Part shown: piece by piece, positions 16,683 to 24,227 of the stretch
Position numbering within the stretch: position 1 is the first letter of the stretch
Layout of the letters: each line of letters starts with the position of its first letter
Assembly (NCBI GenBank): GCA_017522185.1
Contig: JAFWZZ010000024.1
Span: forward strand, 62,001-126,000
Direction of reading: 5' to 3'
From: Bacillota bacterium
GTDB lineage: Bacteria > Bacillota > Clostridia > Peptostreptococcales > Anaerovoracaceae
DNA: 64,000 bases
Notes under the pieces: generated by a model
Told to the model about the DNA's origin: nothing
What the model saw: the letters and a program-made list of their open reading frames with translations, nothing else
The model's database searches: none
Program-made: the position numbers and the translations under genes

Positions 16683-17252
16683 TTATTCAAACTGCATATC
16701 GGAATATCTTACCGGTTCGATGGTTCTGTCGTAGAAATGCCACCATTCTCCTGCATAAGGGGTGAAGCCGGCTTCTACCATGATATCGCGAAGATATTCT
16801 CCGTTTTTACGAGCCTCGCCAGTGGTTGCTTCGCAATCCAGGCGGGCTTTTTCTGTAAAATCGTCAAATTCTGATGGCATCGGAATATCATTTCCGTCCA
16901 TATCACATAATGTTACGTCAACGGCCTGCCCATTCATGTGGCCGTTTTTAAATTCCTTCAGTGTAGCCATATCCGGAGGATACGCAACGAAATTGTTGTC
17001 TGGAAGCAGATCCCAGAAACGCTGCTGGGCGCTGGTCGGACGATATGCGTCCCAAACCTTCATTCTATAGCCGTCCTTCTTGGCTAAATTCTTTGCTACG
17101 ATCAGTCTCTTTGCTGTATTGATATCGATATAGCAGTCTTTGAACGGGTAAACTACCGCGCCGGTGAAGTTATTCGGCGTGGAATAAACTAAATCGATGA
17201 TAAAATCTTCATCCATATCTAACAGGCGAACTAAATTTCCATACTGTTTCAT
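16683..17252 (-). CDS. D-alanyl-D-alanine dipeptidase, VanX/DdpX-like (M15D)
   Basis: A 189-residue zinc peptidase. The family signatures are present: LVYSTPNNFTG, VWDAYRPTSAQQRFW, the zinc-ligand motif GHMNGQAVDVTL (H and D) and the C-terminal EWWHF (catalytic Glu and third ligand). VanX-type enzymes cleave D-Ala-D-Ala. There are no vanH, vanA or vanRS genes nearby, so a role in using or recycling D-Ala-D-Ala from cell walls fits better than glycopeptide resistance. RBS AAAGGAGA precedes the ATG. It forms a likely two-gene unit with the membrane protein gene upstream, 30 bases away. Confidence 0.9.
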   Translation of the reverse strand: MKQYGNLVRLLDMDEDFIIDLVYSTPNNFTGAVVYPFKDCYIDINTAKRLIVAKNLAKKDGYRMKVWDAYRPTSAQQRFWDLLPDNNFVAYPPDMATLKEFKNGHMNGQAVDVTLCDMDGNDIPMPSEFDDFTEKARLDCEATTGEARKNGEYLRDIMVEAGFTPYAGEWWHFYDRTIEPVRYSDMQFE

Positions 17253-17282
17253 GTCATATCTCCTTTGATGCCGGTGTATTAT

Positions 17283-17891
17283 TTAGTGGTTCTGGAAAAT
17301 TGTAACGATGGTTGCAATCGGTGTTGCCAGAGAGCTGGCTAAAACAACCGCGAAGATTGCATAAATAAAGGAAACAATCTTCCATTTCTTCGTATAGCCA
17401 GGCAGAACCTTGAAGTTCTTGATCACCTGCATATCATCTCTTTCCAACAGTGCCTTGTAGAAATTGTTTAAGCTGACTGCTTCTACGATGCCGCCGCGGA
17501 AGAACGGGAAGAAGAAGATTGGCTTATCTTCGCCAGGAACGATGTTCGCATCTGCATAGAACTTGATGCCAAAGGTATCAAATACAGCAAGCTTCGCGTC
17601 GGACAGGTTAAACTGTACCTCTTTGCGCAGAAGCTTATTGTGGTAGATTAAGACTTCGTCGTTGTATTCTCCGTAGAAGAATTTATACTGACGTAGAAAT
17701 GCAAACAGAACAGAGAAATAAACGATGTAAAGCGGAATGGTTAACAGGAAGTTGGTTTCTTCATAGAAGCCATCCAGTTTGAAGATAGCGATTTCCGCCA
17801 TGATGATTGCCAGCATCACAACGTAGGCTAATGCGGCAAAGATCAGAATCTGCTTTGGCAGATTGGTGTAACGATAGTTAATTCTTTTCAT
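17283..17891 (-). CDS. Membrane protein of unknown function
   Basis: A 202-residue protein with two N-terminal transmembrane helices (ILIFAALAYVVMLAIIMAEIAIF and LTIPLYIVYFSVLFAFL), a soluble middle of about 90 residues with alternating beta-type sequence (EVLIYHNKLLRKEVQFNLSD, KPIFFFPFF), and a hydrophobic C-terminal helix (IVSFIYAIFAVVLASSLATPIATIVTIF). The plan suggests a bacterial PH-like domain between helices, but no family is recognised. RBS AAGGAGAG precedes the ATG. It precedes the VanX-like gene on the same strand. Confidence 0.72.
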   Translation of the reverse strand: MKRINYRYTNLPKQILIFAALAYVVMLAIIMAEIAIFKLDGFYEETNFLLTIPLYIVYFSVLFAFLRQYKFFYGEYNDEVLIYHNKLLRKEVQFNLSDAKLAVFDTFGIKFYADANIVPGEDKPIFFFPFFRGGIVEAVSLNNFYKALLERDDMQVIKNFKVLPGYTKKWKIVSFIYAIFAVVLASSLATPIATIVTIFQNH

Positions 17892-18338
17892 TTCTATATA
17901 CTCTCCTTAATAAATGATTGATAACGGATTCATCGCGAAATTACGCTACCTTATATTAAAGCAAAAAACGTGCCTGAATGCAATGGTGTTTCCGCAGGGT
18001 TTTTGCACGGTTTTCGCACTGAAATGAAAGCTTGTCCGAAATTTAGGATTTTTAGTCCGTAAAAAAGGACGACTTTTATAGATTTTGTGAAAAAATTTGG
18101 AGAAAAAGTGAAAAAAAGAAGAAATTTGTCGATTTTAATTTTGGCACGATATTTGCAATATATATTTGTGTCGAAAAAAAGTAATTTAAAATTCTTTTAT
18201 TTTCAAGCTTTCAGAAAAAGTAGGGATTTTCCGAAGCCGGAAGACGAAAGAGTTTTAAATAACGCAATCATCATATTACGCGAAACTTTATCAATGCGTA
18301 GAAAAAGTAAAATTTATCTTTAAGGAGGACACTAAATT
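17892..18338 (+). promoter_or_regulatory. 447-bp regulatory region before the SpmA-like gene
   Basis: No convincing gene is seen here. The region is AT-rich and carries a sigma-54 promoter at 18142. Upstream of it, at 17961-18017, GC dinucleotides next to A/T runs recur in steps of 11 bases (17961, 17972, 17994, 18005, 18016), including the direct repeat TTTTTGCACGG / TTTTCGCACTG. These could be helically phased activator sites. Downstream is a leader of about 170 bases containing a short hairpin (TTCCG/CGGAA). Confidence 0.55.
18142..18157 (+). promoter_or_regulatory. Sigma-54 (-24/-12) promoter for the SpmA/SpmB-like operon
   Basis: TGGCAC-GATAT-TTGCA, an exact -24/-12 consensus. The predicted start is near 18168. 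Confidence 0.85.
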
Positions 18339-19055
18339 ATGATGAACTATATTTGGGTCGGCTTAGTTGTAATCGCTACAGTTGTTGGTGGCTTCACTGG
18401 CACAATGGAAGCTGTAATGAACAACATCGTTGACTTCGCTCAGACAGCAGTAGATATCTGCTTAGGCTTAATCGGTATCATGACATTCTTCTGCGGTTTA
18501 ATGAACGTTATGGAAAAAGCTGGTTTATGCGAAAAGTTAGGTAACCTGATCGCTCCAGTAATGAGAAAGTTATTCCCAGAAGTACCTTCTGATCACCCAG
18601 CACAGTCCGCTATGGCTCTGTACTTCGCTGCTAACATCTTAGGTATCGGTAACGCTGCTACTCCATTCGGCTTAAAGGCTATGCAGGAACTGCAGACCTT
18701 AAACCCTACAAAAGGTATTGCAACTAACGCACAGTGCATGCTGATGGCTATCTCTACTACATCCATCACATTAATCCCTGTAACTGCTATCGGTTTAAGA
18801 GCTGCAGTTCAGACTGAAGGCGCTGCTGAAATCATCGCTCCAGTTATCATCGCAACTACTATTTCCACAATCGTAGGTGTTACTTGCACAATCATCTTCG
18901 AAAAGTTACCAAGATGGAAGTGGGAAAACATCATCGAAAAGGAAATCGCTGCTGGTACATTAGAAATCAACGAAAACTACATCGGCGACAAGCCAATCGT
19001 TTTACCAGAAGGCTACAAATCCGTTAACGATAAGAACAACACAGTTGCATTTTAA
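18339..19055 (+). CDS. spmA: SpmA-like nucleoside-recognition (Gate) domain membrane protein
   Basis: A 238-residue membrane protein of the SpmA family, with several helices and the family features GLIGIMTFFCGLMNVMEKAGL, HPAQSAMALYFAANILGIGNAATPFGLKAM and TNAQCMLMAISTTSITLIP. In Bacillus SpmA and SpmB affect spore core dehydration; Gate-domain proteins are thought to be transporters. Here the gene is under sigma-54, strongly codon-biased, and followed by spmB-like and LD-carboxypeptidase genes, which points to a metabolic transport role rather than sporulation. AAGGAGG precedes the ATG; 18342 is an alternative start. Confidence 0.88.
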   Translation: MMNYIWVGLVVIATVVGGFTGTMEAVMNNIVDFAQTAVDICLGLIGIMTFFCGLMNVMEKAGLCEKLGNLIAPVMRKLFPEVPSDHPAQSAMALYFAANILGIGNAATPFGLKAMQELQTLNPTKGIATNAQCMLMAISTTSITLIPVTAIGLRAAVQTEGAAEIIAPVIIATTISTIVGVTCTIIFEKLPRWKWENIIEKEIAAGTLEINENYIGDKPIVLPEGYKSVNDKNNTVAF

Positions 19056-19074
19056 TTAAGGAGGTACGAAAACT

Positions 19075-19608
19075 ATGACAGCATTTTTAGAACAGGTTTC
19101 TATTTGGTCTATTCCAGTATTAGTTGCATGCGTATCCCTGTATGCAATCATTAAGAAAGTTCCTGTGTACACTGCATTTACACAGGGTGCAAAAGACGGT
19201 TTCTCCACTGCAGTAATGATCATCCCTTACTTAACAGCAATGTTATGTGCAATCGGTATGTTCAGAGCTTGCGGTGCTATGGACTTCATCTGTGACTTAT
19301 TAGCTCCACTGACAAACTTAATCGGTTTACCAGGTTCCGTACTGCCAATGGGTATCATGAGATCCTTCTCCGGCGGTGCTGCTGAAGGTCTGATGTCCGA
19401 CATCTTAGCTACATATGGTACACAGTCCTTAGAAGGTAGAATCGCTTCCGTAGCATTAGGTTCCACTGAAACTACTTTCTACGTAGTAGCTGTTTACTTT
19501 GGTTCCGTTGGTGTTTCCAACACTAGACATTCCATCGCTGCTGGTCTGTTAGGTGACTTAGCTTCCCTGATCGCAGCTGCAGTAATCGTAAACGTTATGT
19601 GGTTCTAA
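19075..19608 (+). CDS. spmB: SpmB-like Gate-domain membrane protein
   Basis: A 177-residue membrane protein, the usual partner of SpmA. Motifs: VYTAFTQGAKDGFSTAVMIIPYLTAMLCAIGMFRACGA is split over helices 2 and 3, then LPMGIMRSFSGGAAEGLM and GSTETTFYVVAVYFGSVGV. It starts 19 bases after the SpmA-like gene with AAGGAGG. Codon use is as biased as its partner. The two probably form a hetero-oligomeric membrane complex; the substrate is unknown, though the LD-carboxypeptidase behind it hints at peptides or amino acids. Confidence 0.88.
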   Translation: MTAFLEQVSIWSIPVLVACVSLYAIIKKVPVYTAFTQGAKDGFSTAVMIIPYLTAMLCAIGMFRACGAMDFICDLLAPLTNLIGLPGSVLPMGIMRSFSGGAAEGLMSDILATYGTQSLEGRIASVALGSTETTFYVVAVYFGSVGVSNTRHSIAAGLLGDLASLIAAAVIVNVMWF

Positions 19609-19622
19609 TCTAGAGGAATACT

Positions 19623-20543
19623 ATGAAATATCCTAAAAAATTACAGCAGGGCGATACCGTTGGTATCGTGGCAACCAGCTCCAAACTGAGCACAGAAAGA
19701 ATTTCTGAATGCGTAAAATGTCTGGAAGACATGGGATACAAAGTAAAAACTGCTGGGAACCTTGATACGGTATATGCCGGCTTCATGGCAGGCACAGGCA
19801 AGGAACGTGCAGACGAACTGAACAAGATGTTTGCGGATCCTGAAGTCGATGCGATTCTTTGTGTAAGAGGCGGAGATGGAAGCAGCCGTATCATGGAATA
19901 CTTAGATTACGAAGTAATCAAAAATAATCCAAAGGTCTTCGTGGGTTACAGCGACGTGACTAATCTGCATACGGCTATTACAAAGAATTGTGGCTTCGTA
20001 ACATTCCACGGTCCTATGGTTTCCTCCAACATGGTTGACGACTTTGACGAAGAGACAAAAGCATCCTTCTTCGAAGCAATCAACGCTGATGGAGAATATG
20101 AATTTAAGAATCCGGAAGGATTCCCGATCGAAGTGCTGAAGGAAGGTAAAGCCACCGGAAGACTGATCGGCGGCAACTTATCCCTGTTATCTGCTGGCAT
20201 GGGAACACCATTCCAGATGGATGCCAAGGATGCCATCATTTTCATTGAAGAAGTCTGCGAACCTCTGAGCAAAATCGAGAAGTGGGCTTTCCACCTGCGC
20301 AACGCCGGTGTATTCAATGAATGCAAGGGTGTAATCTTAGGTCAGTTCACGAAAGTGGAAAACGAAGATTTACCTGAATATGATTCTATCAGAGACTTTG
20401 AAGATGTCCTGGAAGGATTAGATATTCCGGTTCTGTACAACGTACAGTCCGGCCACGGTAAGCCAATGATGACTCTGCCAATGGGCGCGGAGTGTACCAT
20501 TGACACCGAAACAAAAACAATTAAGTTTAAGGTTGAAAGATAA
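19623..20543 (+). CDS. LD-carboxypeptidase (S66 family)
   Basis: A 306-residue serine peptidase of the LdcA/MccF family. Seen are LQQGDTVGIVATSS, LCVRGGDGSSRIMEYLDY, the nucleophile region FVGYSDVTNLH, FHGPM, IFIEEV (catalytic Glu) and the C-terminal QSGHGKPMMTLPMG with the catalytic His. LdcA members remove the terminal D-Ala from tetrapeptides during murein recycling; MccF relatives cleave other amide bonds. There is no signal peptide. AGAGGA lies just before the ATG, 14 bases after the SpmB-like gene, so all three are probably one operon. Confidence 0.9.
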   Translation: MKYPKKLQQGDTVGIVATSSKLSTERISECVKCLEDMGYKVKTAGNLDTVYAGFMAGTGKERADELNKMFADPEVDAILCVRGGDGSSRIMEYLDYEVIKNNPKVFVGYSDVTNLHTAITKNCGFVTFHGPMVSSNMVDDFDEETKASFFEAINADGEYEFKNPEGFPIEVLKEGKATGRLIGGNLSLLSAGMGTPFQMDAKDAIIFIEEVCEPLSKIEKWAFHLRNAGVFNECKGVILGQFTKVENEDLPEYDSIRDFEDVLEGLDIPVLYNVQSGHGKPMMTLPMGAECTIDTETKTIKFKVER

Positions 20544-20566
20544 TCATACATTAAACTAAATTTAAC

Positions 20567-20593
20567 GGGAAGGTGGGTTCGTCCTGCCTTCCC
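20567..20593. terminator. Hairpin after the LD-carboxypeptidase gene (weak)
   Basis: GGGAAGG (20567-20573) pairs with CCTTCCC (20587-20593). On the plus strand ATTAAAAAAC follows rather than a T run, so termination is uncertain. Confidence 0.4.
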
Positions 20594-20631
20594 ATTAAAA
20601 AACAAAAATACAGATTTTGAATATAATTCCC

Positions 20632-20660
20632 TTGTTTAGGGATGAATATAAAACTATGAT
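20632..20660 (+). promoter_or_regulatory. Sigma-A-type promoter for lysA
   Basis: TTGTTT (20632-20637), a 17-base spacer and TATGAT (20655-20660). The 30-base leader leaves no room for a lysine riboswitch. Confidence 0.6.
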
Positions 20661-20691
20661 TATGTAAAGAGAATTTAGGAGAAGCAATACA

Positions 20692-21963
20692 ATGATCAAG
20701 ACAAAGAACAACACACTGTTTTTCGACGGATGCGATACAGTAGAATTAGCAAAGAAATACGGCACACCGCTGTACGTTTACTCTGAAAACGATATCATCA
20801 GCAGATTTGATGAACTGAAGGAATGTTTTACTGAAAAATACGAAAGAACAAGAGTAGCATACGCTGCAAAGGCATTCTTCCCATTAGCGATGGCGAAGCT
20901 GGTTGACGACTGCGGTATGTGCGTAGACGTAGTATCCGGCGGTGAATTATATACAGCAATCAAGGCTGGTTTCCCTGCTGAAAAGATCGAATTCAACGGC
21001 AACAACAAGCAGTACGAAGAACTGGAAATGGCAATCGAATACGGCATCGGCAGAATCATCGTTGACGGCCTGACTGAATTAGATATCATTGAAGAAATCT
21101 GTAAGGAAAAGGGCAAGACTGCAAAGATCCTGTTCAGAGTGACTCCAGGCGTACAGAGCACTTCCCACGACTACATCGTAACCGGTAAGAAGGACTCCAA
21201 GTTCGGTATTCCTCTGGATGTTATCATGGAACAGGTGAAGAAAGCCATCGATTCTGAATACATCGATTTCTACGGCATCCACTTCCACGTTGGTTCCCAG
21301 TTATTCGACAATGACTCCCACCTGCAGGCAGTAGAAATCTTCCTGAAGCTGGCAGAAAACATCAAGAACGAATTCGGTTACGACCTGAAGGAAATCAACT
21401 TAGGCGGCGGTTTCGGCGTGAAGTATGTTGACGAAGAAAGAAAGCCTGCAAGCTACTTCATCGAACCAATGATGGAAAGAATCGTAAACTACTATGAAGC
21501 AGCTGGCATCACAAGACCAAACGTAGTAATCGAACCAGGCAGAAGCATCGTTGCAGAAGCTGGTATCACATTATACACAATCGGTCAGATCAAAGACATC
21601 AAAGACATCAGAAAGTATGTTTCTGTTGACGGCGGCATGACTGACAACATCAGACCTGCGTTATACCAGGCTGAATACACTGGCGTAATCGCAAACAAGG
21701 CAGAAGAAGAAAAGACAGAAACCGTAAGAATCTCCGGTAAGTGCTGTGAATCCGGCGACATCCTGATCAGAGACTTACAGATTGCACATCCGGAAAGAGG
21801 CGACATCTTCGCAATCTTCTCTACTGGTGCATACGGCTACACAATGGCATCCAACTACAACAAGAACAGAATCCCAGGCGTTGTATTCGTTAAGGACGGC
21901 GCTGACAGAGTTGTAGTAAAGCCACAGTCTTACGACGATATGTTAATGAACGAAATTCTGTAA
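20692..21963 (+). CDS. lysA: Diaminopimelate decarboxylase
   Basis: A 423-residue PLP enzyme making L-lysine from meso-diaminopimelate. The PLP lysine is in RVAYAAKAFFPLAMAK. Further motifs are GIHFHVGSQ, the phosphate loop INLGGGFGVKY, EPGRSIVAEAG and the active-site cysteine segment GKCCESGDIL, then STGAYGYTMASNYN. Length is normal. The codons are strongly biased, suggesting an abundant enzyme. GAATTTAGGAGAAGC precedes the ATG. dapF follows 0.5 kb later, but other lysine genes are absent here. Confidence 0.96.
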   Translation: MIKTKNNTLFFDGCDTVELAKKYGTPLYVYSENDIISRFDELKECFTEKYERTRVAYAAKAFFPLAMAKLVDDCGMCVDVVSGGELYTAIKAGFPAEKIEFNGNNKQYEELEMAIEYGIGRIIVDGLTELDIIEEICKEKGKTAKILFRVTPGVQSTSHDYIVTGKKDSKFGIPLDVIMEQVKKAIDSEYIDFYGIHFHVGSQLFDNDSHLQAVEIFLKLAENIKNEFGYDLKEINLGGGFGVKYVDEERKPASYFIEPMMERIVNYYEAAGITRPNVVIEPGRSIVAEAGITLYTIGQIKDIKDIRKYVSVDGGMTDNIRPALYQAEYTGVIANKAEEEKTETVRISGKCCESGDILIRDLQIAHPERGDIFAIFSTGAYGYTMASNYNKNRIPGVVFVKDGADRVVVKPQSYDDMLMNEIL

Positions 21964-21973
21964 GGAATTCAAG

Positions 21974-22006
21974 GAAAGCACAACTCCAGGCAGGATTTGT
22001 GCTTTC
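21974..22006 (+). terminator. Hairpin after lysA
   Basis: Arms GAAAGCACAA and TTGTGCTTTC enclose a 13-base loop. The T run is poor (TGTGTATAT), so it may be leaky. Confidence 0.55.
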
Positions 22007-22045
22007 TGTGTATATATTTGTAATTTGTAGGAGAAGGAAAATACA

Positions 22046-22435
22046 ATGGCAGAATATGCTAGAGATGAAAGCAAGAAGATTGATATTTCAAGAGACTTTG
22101 CAGATAAAAAAATAGGGAAATGCCCGTTCTGCAAGACAGAAGAACCGAAGTGGTTATATAAGGAAGAGTGGAAACTGATTGGCAGCAACGACAGCTATTT
22201 CAAGTGTCCGCACTGTGAAAGCGAACTAAAGCTGATTACAGACGACGTGACCGGACTGGCCTATTCTCCAGTCAGCCCAAGCGGAAAGAAAAAGAAAGCC
22301 GCAGGAAAGATTCAAAACGAGCCTTATGTAACGATCATCAAAATCGGCCTGTCTGTGAAGACTCCGCAGAACATGCTGTGGGCCGGCGAGGAAATGCCGC
22401 TGGCACAGCTGAAGGCATGGACAGAAACAAAATAA
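22046..22435 (+). CDS. Zinc-ribbon protein of unknown function
   Basis: A 129-residue cytoplasmic protein with a four-cysteine zinc ribbon, CPFC near residue 27 and CPHC near residue 53. A basic linker (SGKKKKAAGK) and a C-terminal segment (NEPYVTIIKIGLSVKTPQNMLWAGEEMPLAQLKAW) follow. I do not recognise a named family. AGGAGAAGG precedes the ATG. It sits 16 bases before dapF and is probably cotranscribed with it, which does not by itself suggest a function. Confidence 0.75.
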   Translation: MAEYARDESKKIDISRDFADKKIGKCPFCKTEEPKWLYKEEWKLIGSNDSYFKCPHCESELKLITDDVTGLAYSPVSPSGKKKKAAGKIQNEPYVTIIKIGLSVKTPQNMLWAGEEMPLAQLKAWTETK

Positions 22436-22451
22436 AACTGAGGAATTCACG

Positions 22452-23282
22452 ATGAAATTTACCAAAATGCAAGGAGCCGGTAATGATTTTATCATTGTCG
22501 ATAATATAAATGGTCAGATTGATCGTTCCTCTTATAGCGAGCTGGCTGCCTGCCTTTGTCCGAGGCATACTTCCGTTGGTGCTGACGGCCTGATGGTCAT
22601 CGAGCCTGCGGCGCAGGGCGGAGACTTCAGGATGATGTTCTATAACGCCGATGGTATGCAGGGCGAAATGTGCGGCAACGGTGCGAGATGCATCGCCAAG
22701 TACAGCTTTGAAAATGGTCTTGCCGGCGGGGAGATGACCATCGAAACTACCGCAGGACTTGTCAAGGCATGGCGGATTAGCCCGTCGGAATATCGTCTCC
22801 GTCTCAATGACGTGACTGTGCTGCAGGACGGCCTGAAGCTGGAAGCCTTGGGAAAGACATATACCTGTACTTATGTGGAGCTTGGGAATCCGGGTCTGCC
22901 CCATCTGGTGGTGGAAATGCCGGGACTTCGGGATATGGCTAAGAAAGATCTTTTCAATCTGGGACTTGCCCTCCGCAGCCATTCGGCGTTGCCAAAAGGT
23001 GCAAACGTGAATTTCTACGACCTGACTGGCGAAGACCGGATCTTTGAACGGACCTTTGAGCGGGGCGTAGAGGATTTCACCTATGCCTGCGGCACCGGAA
23101 CGGGCTCCGTGGTATCCGTACTGACACTGCAGGGAAAAGTCAGCGGCCGAAACGTGGAAGTTTCTATGGAAGGCGGCATCCTGCACATCGATATCGTCCG
23201 TGAGGACGATACAATCAAAGACATCTACCTGACGGGACCGGCAACCACCGTTTATGAGGCCGAGACCGGTGAAGTCTGGTAG
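22452..23282 (+). CDS. dapF: Diaminopimelate epimerase
   Basis: A 276-residue cofactor-independent racemase converting LL- to meso-diaminopimelate, for lysine and peptidoglycan. The start MKFTKMQGAGNDFIIVDN, the first catalytic cysteine in EMCGNGARC and the second in TYACGTGTGSV are intact. Codon use is ordinary (GCC, CTG, CGG), unlike strongly biased lysA close by. AGGAATTC precedes the ATG. A strong terminator follows. Confidence 0.95.
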   Translation: MKFTKMQGAGNDFIIVDNINGQIDRSSYSELAACLCPRHTSVGADGLMVIEPAAQGGDFRMMFYNADGMQGEMCGNGARCIAKYSFENGLAGGEMTIETTAGLVKAWRISPSEYRLRLNDVTVLQDGLKLEALGKTYTCTYVELGNPGLPHLVVEMPGLRDMAKKDLFNLGLALRSHSALPKGANVNFYDLTGEDRIFERTFERGVEDFTYACGTGTGSVVSVLTLQGKVSGRNVEVSMEGGILHIDIVREDDTIKDIYLTGPATTVYEAETGEVW

Positions 23283-23326
23283 AAAAGATATTAACGTCCA
23301 ACTTTTTCATTTTTCATAACATATAT

Positions 23327-23378
23327 GAGGGGCGCCTGTAGACTTATGTACCTCCCTACAGGTGCTCCTCTTTTTTTT
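23327..23378 (+). terminator. Strong terminator after dapF
   Basis: A 15-bp stem (23327-23341 with 23356-23370, two wobble or mismatched positions) is followed by eight T residues. Confidence 0.9.
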
Positions 23379-23408
23379 GATTTATATGATATTCGTTTAA
23401 TGCTTTAC

Positions 23409-23437
23409 TTGACTAAATGGGGGCTGTGTATAATAAT
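23409..23437 (+). promoter_or_regulatory. Sigma-A promoter for the paired small membrane protein genes
   Basis: TTGACT (23409-23414), a 17-base spacer and AATAAT (23432-23437). An overlapping TATAAT begins at 23429. Confidence 0.6.
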
Positions 23438-23483
23438 AAGTACAAAGAGAAATATACATCTGTGGGAAAGGAGGCCATATAAA

Positions 23484-23807
23484 ATGAAGACTATGAAATA
23501 TTCCGACTATCAAAAGACGAAGCCATATCAAAACATGGACGACACGCAGAAAGCCATGATGGATCATATTGAAAACACTGGCTTTTACAGGGGAAATGCC
23601 AGAAGAGAGATTGAAAGATGGCAGAGAAACCGCGAAAATATGACCCCTGAAGAACTGCAGGCTATGGAAGAAAAGAATGAACGCGATCGTAAGCGCGGAA
23701 CCTGGTGGCTGCTTGGATTTGGCATCATCGTGCTTGTCATCGCAGGAGTTTTCCTTTATGGCGAAATGACCGGTAATCCGCTTGCAGCAGATTTTACTGG
23801 ATTTTGA
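23484..23807 (+). CDS. Small membrane protein, copy 1 of a tandem pair
   Basis: A 107-residue protein. The soluble N-terminal part of about 70 residues has KTKPYQNMDDTQKAMMDHIENTGF and a helical charged region (EIERWQRNRENMTPEELQAMEEKNERD). One transmembrane helix follows near residues 74-94 (WWLLGFGIIVLVIAGVFLYG). It shares the order TKPYQNM, D-H-x-E-N, RW, ENMT-E-E and a C-terminal helix with the next gene, so the two are paralogues. AAAGGAGG precedes the ATG at 23484. The longer open frame upstream runs through the dapF terminator and was excluded. No family recognised. Confidence 0.78.
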   Translation: MKTMKYSDYQKTKPYQNMDDTQKAMMDHIENTGFYRGNARREIERWQRNRENMTPEELQAMEEKNERDRKRGTWWLLGFGIIVLVIAGVFLYGEMTGNPLAADFTGF

Positions 23808-23837
23808 GGTTAAAGTAATTGAATGGGGGAAGTATAA

Positions 23838-24167
23838 ATGAAGGTTAAGGAAGCGAACTTACGGCCTGAAGACAGACATGAGAGGTGGGACGTTTATTCA
23901 GACACGAAGCCTTATCAAAATATGACAGAAAACCAGCGAATGGTCTTTGATCACGCGGAAGAAAACGGCATCAACGGTGCTAAGCGGTACACGAAAGCAG
24001 ATATTGCCAGATGGAAGGAAAAACGTGCCAATATGACTGAAGAAGAAATTGCAGCAATGGAAGCAGAATTCGAACAGAAAGGCAACAAAATAGGAAAAGG
24101 ATTTCTTATCGCCGTTGGTGTAATCGTAGTCTTTGCTGTTATCGCTTGTATCTGGATAGCCGGATAA
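23838..24167 (+). CDS. Small membrane protein, copy 2 of a tandem pair
   Basis: A 109-residue paralogue of the gene just upstream. Shared features are DTKPYQNMTENQRMVFDHAEENG, a helical charged region (DIARWKEKRANMTEEEIAAMEAEFEQKG) and one C-terminal transmembrane helix (FLIAVGVIVVFAVIACIWIAG). GGGGGAAG precedes the ATG, 30 bases after the first copy; one promoter and one terminator enclose both. The soluble part probably faces the cytoplasm. Function unknown; a membrane-tethered adaptor or regulator is a guess. Confidence 0.78.
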   Translation: MKVKEANLRPEDRHERWDVYSDTKPYQNMTENQRMVFDHAEENGINGAKRYTKADIARWKEKRANMTEEEIAAMEAEFEQKGNKIGKGFLIAVGVIVVFAVIACIWIAG

Positions 24168-24187
24168 ACTGAAGAAACATATATAAA

Positions 24188-24214
24188 AAAAGACGGGAGC
24201 ATCTCCCGTCTTTT
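24188..24214. terminator. Bidirectional terminator between the small protein pair and the CofE-like gene
   Basis: Arms AAAAGACGGGAG and CTCCCGTCTTTT enclose a 3-base loop. Confidence 0.88.
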
Positions 24215-24227
24215 GTGTGTCTGTATG

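Noticed and set aside
16683-17252. Glycopeptide resistance locus
   Set aside because: Only a VanX-like gene is present; no ligase, reductase or two-component genes accompany it.
18087-18323. 78-residue open frame before the SpmA-like gene
   Set aside because: It spans a perfect sigma-54 promoter, has a low-complexity Lys/Phe/Ile-rich translation and no RBS.
20544-20691. Lysine riboswitch before lysA
   Set aside because: The gap is 148 bases, the predicted leader only about 30, and no multi-helix lysine aptamer pattern is present.
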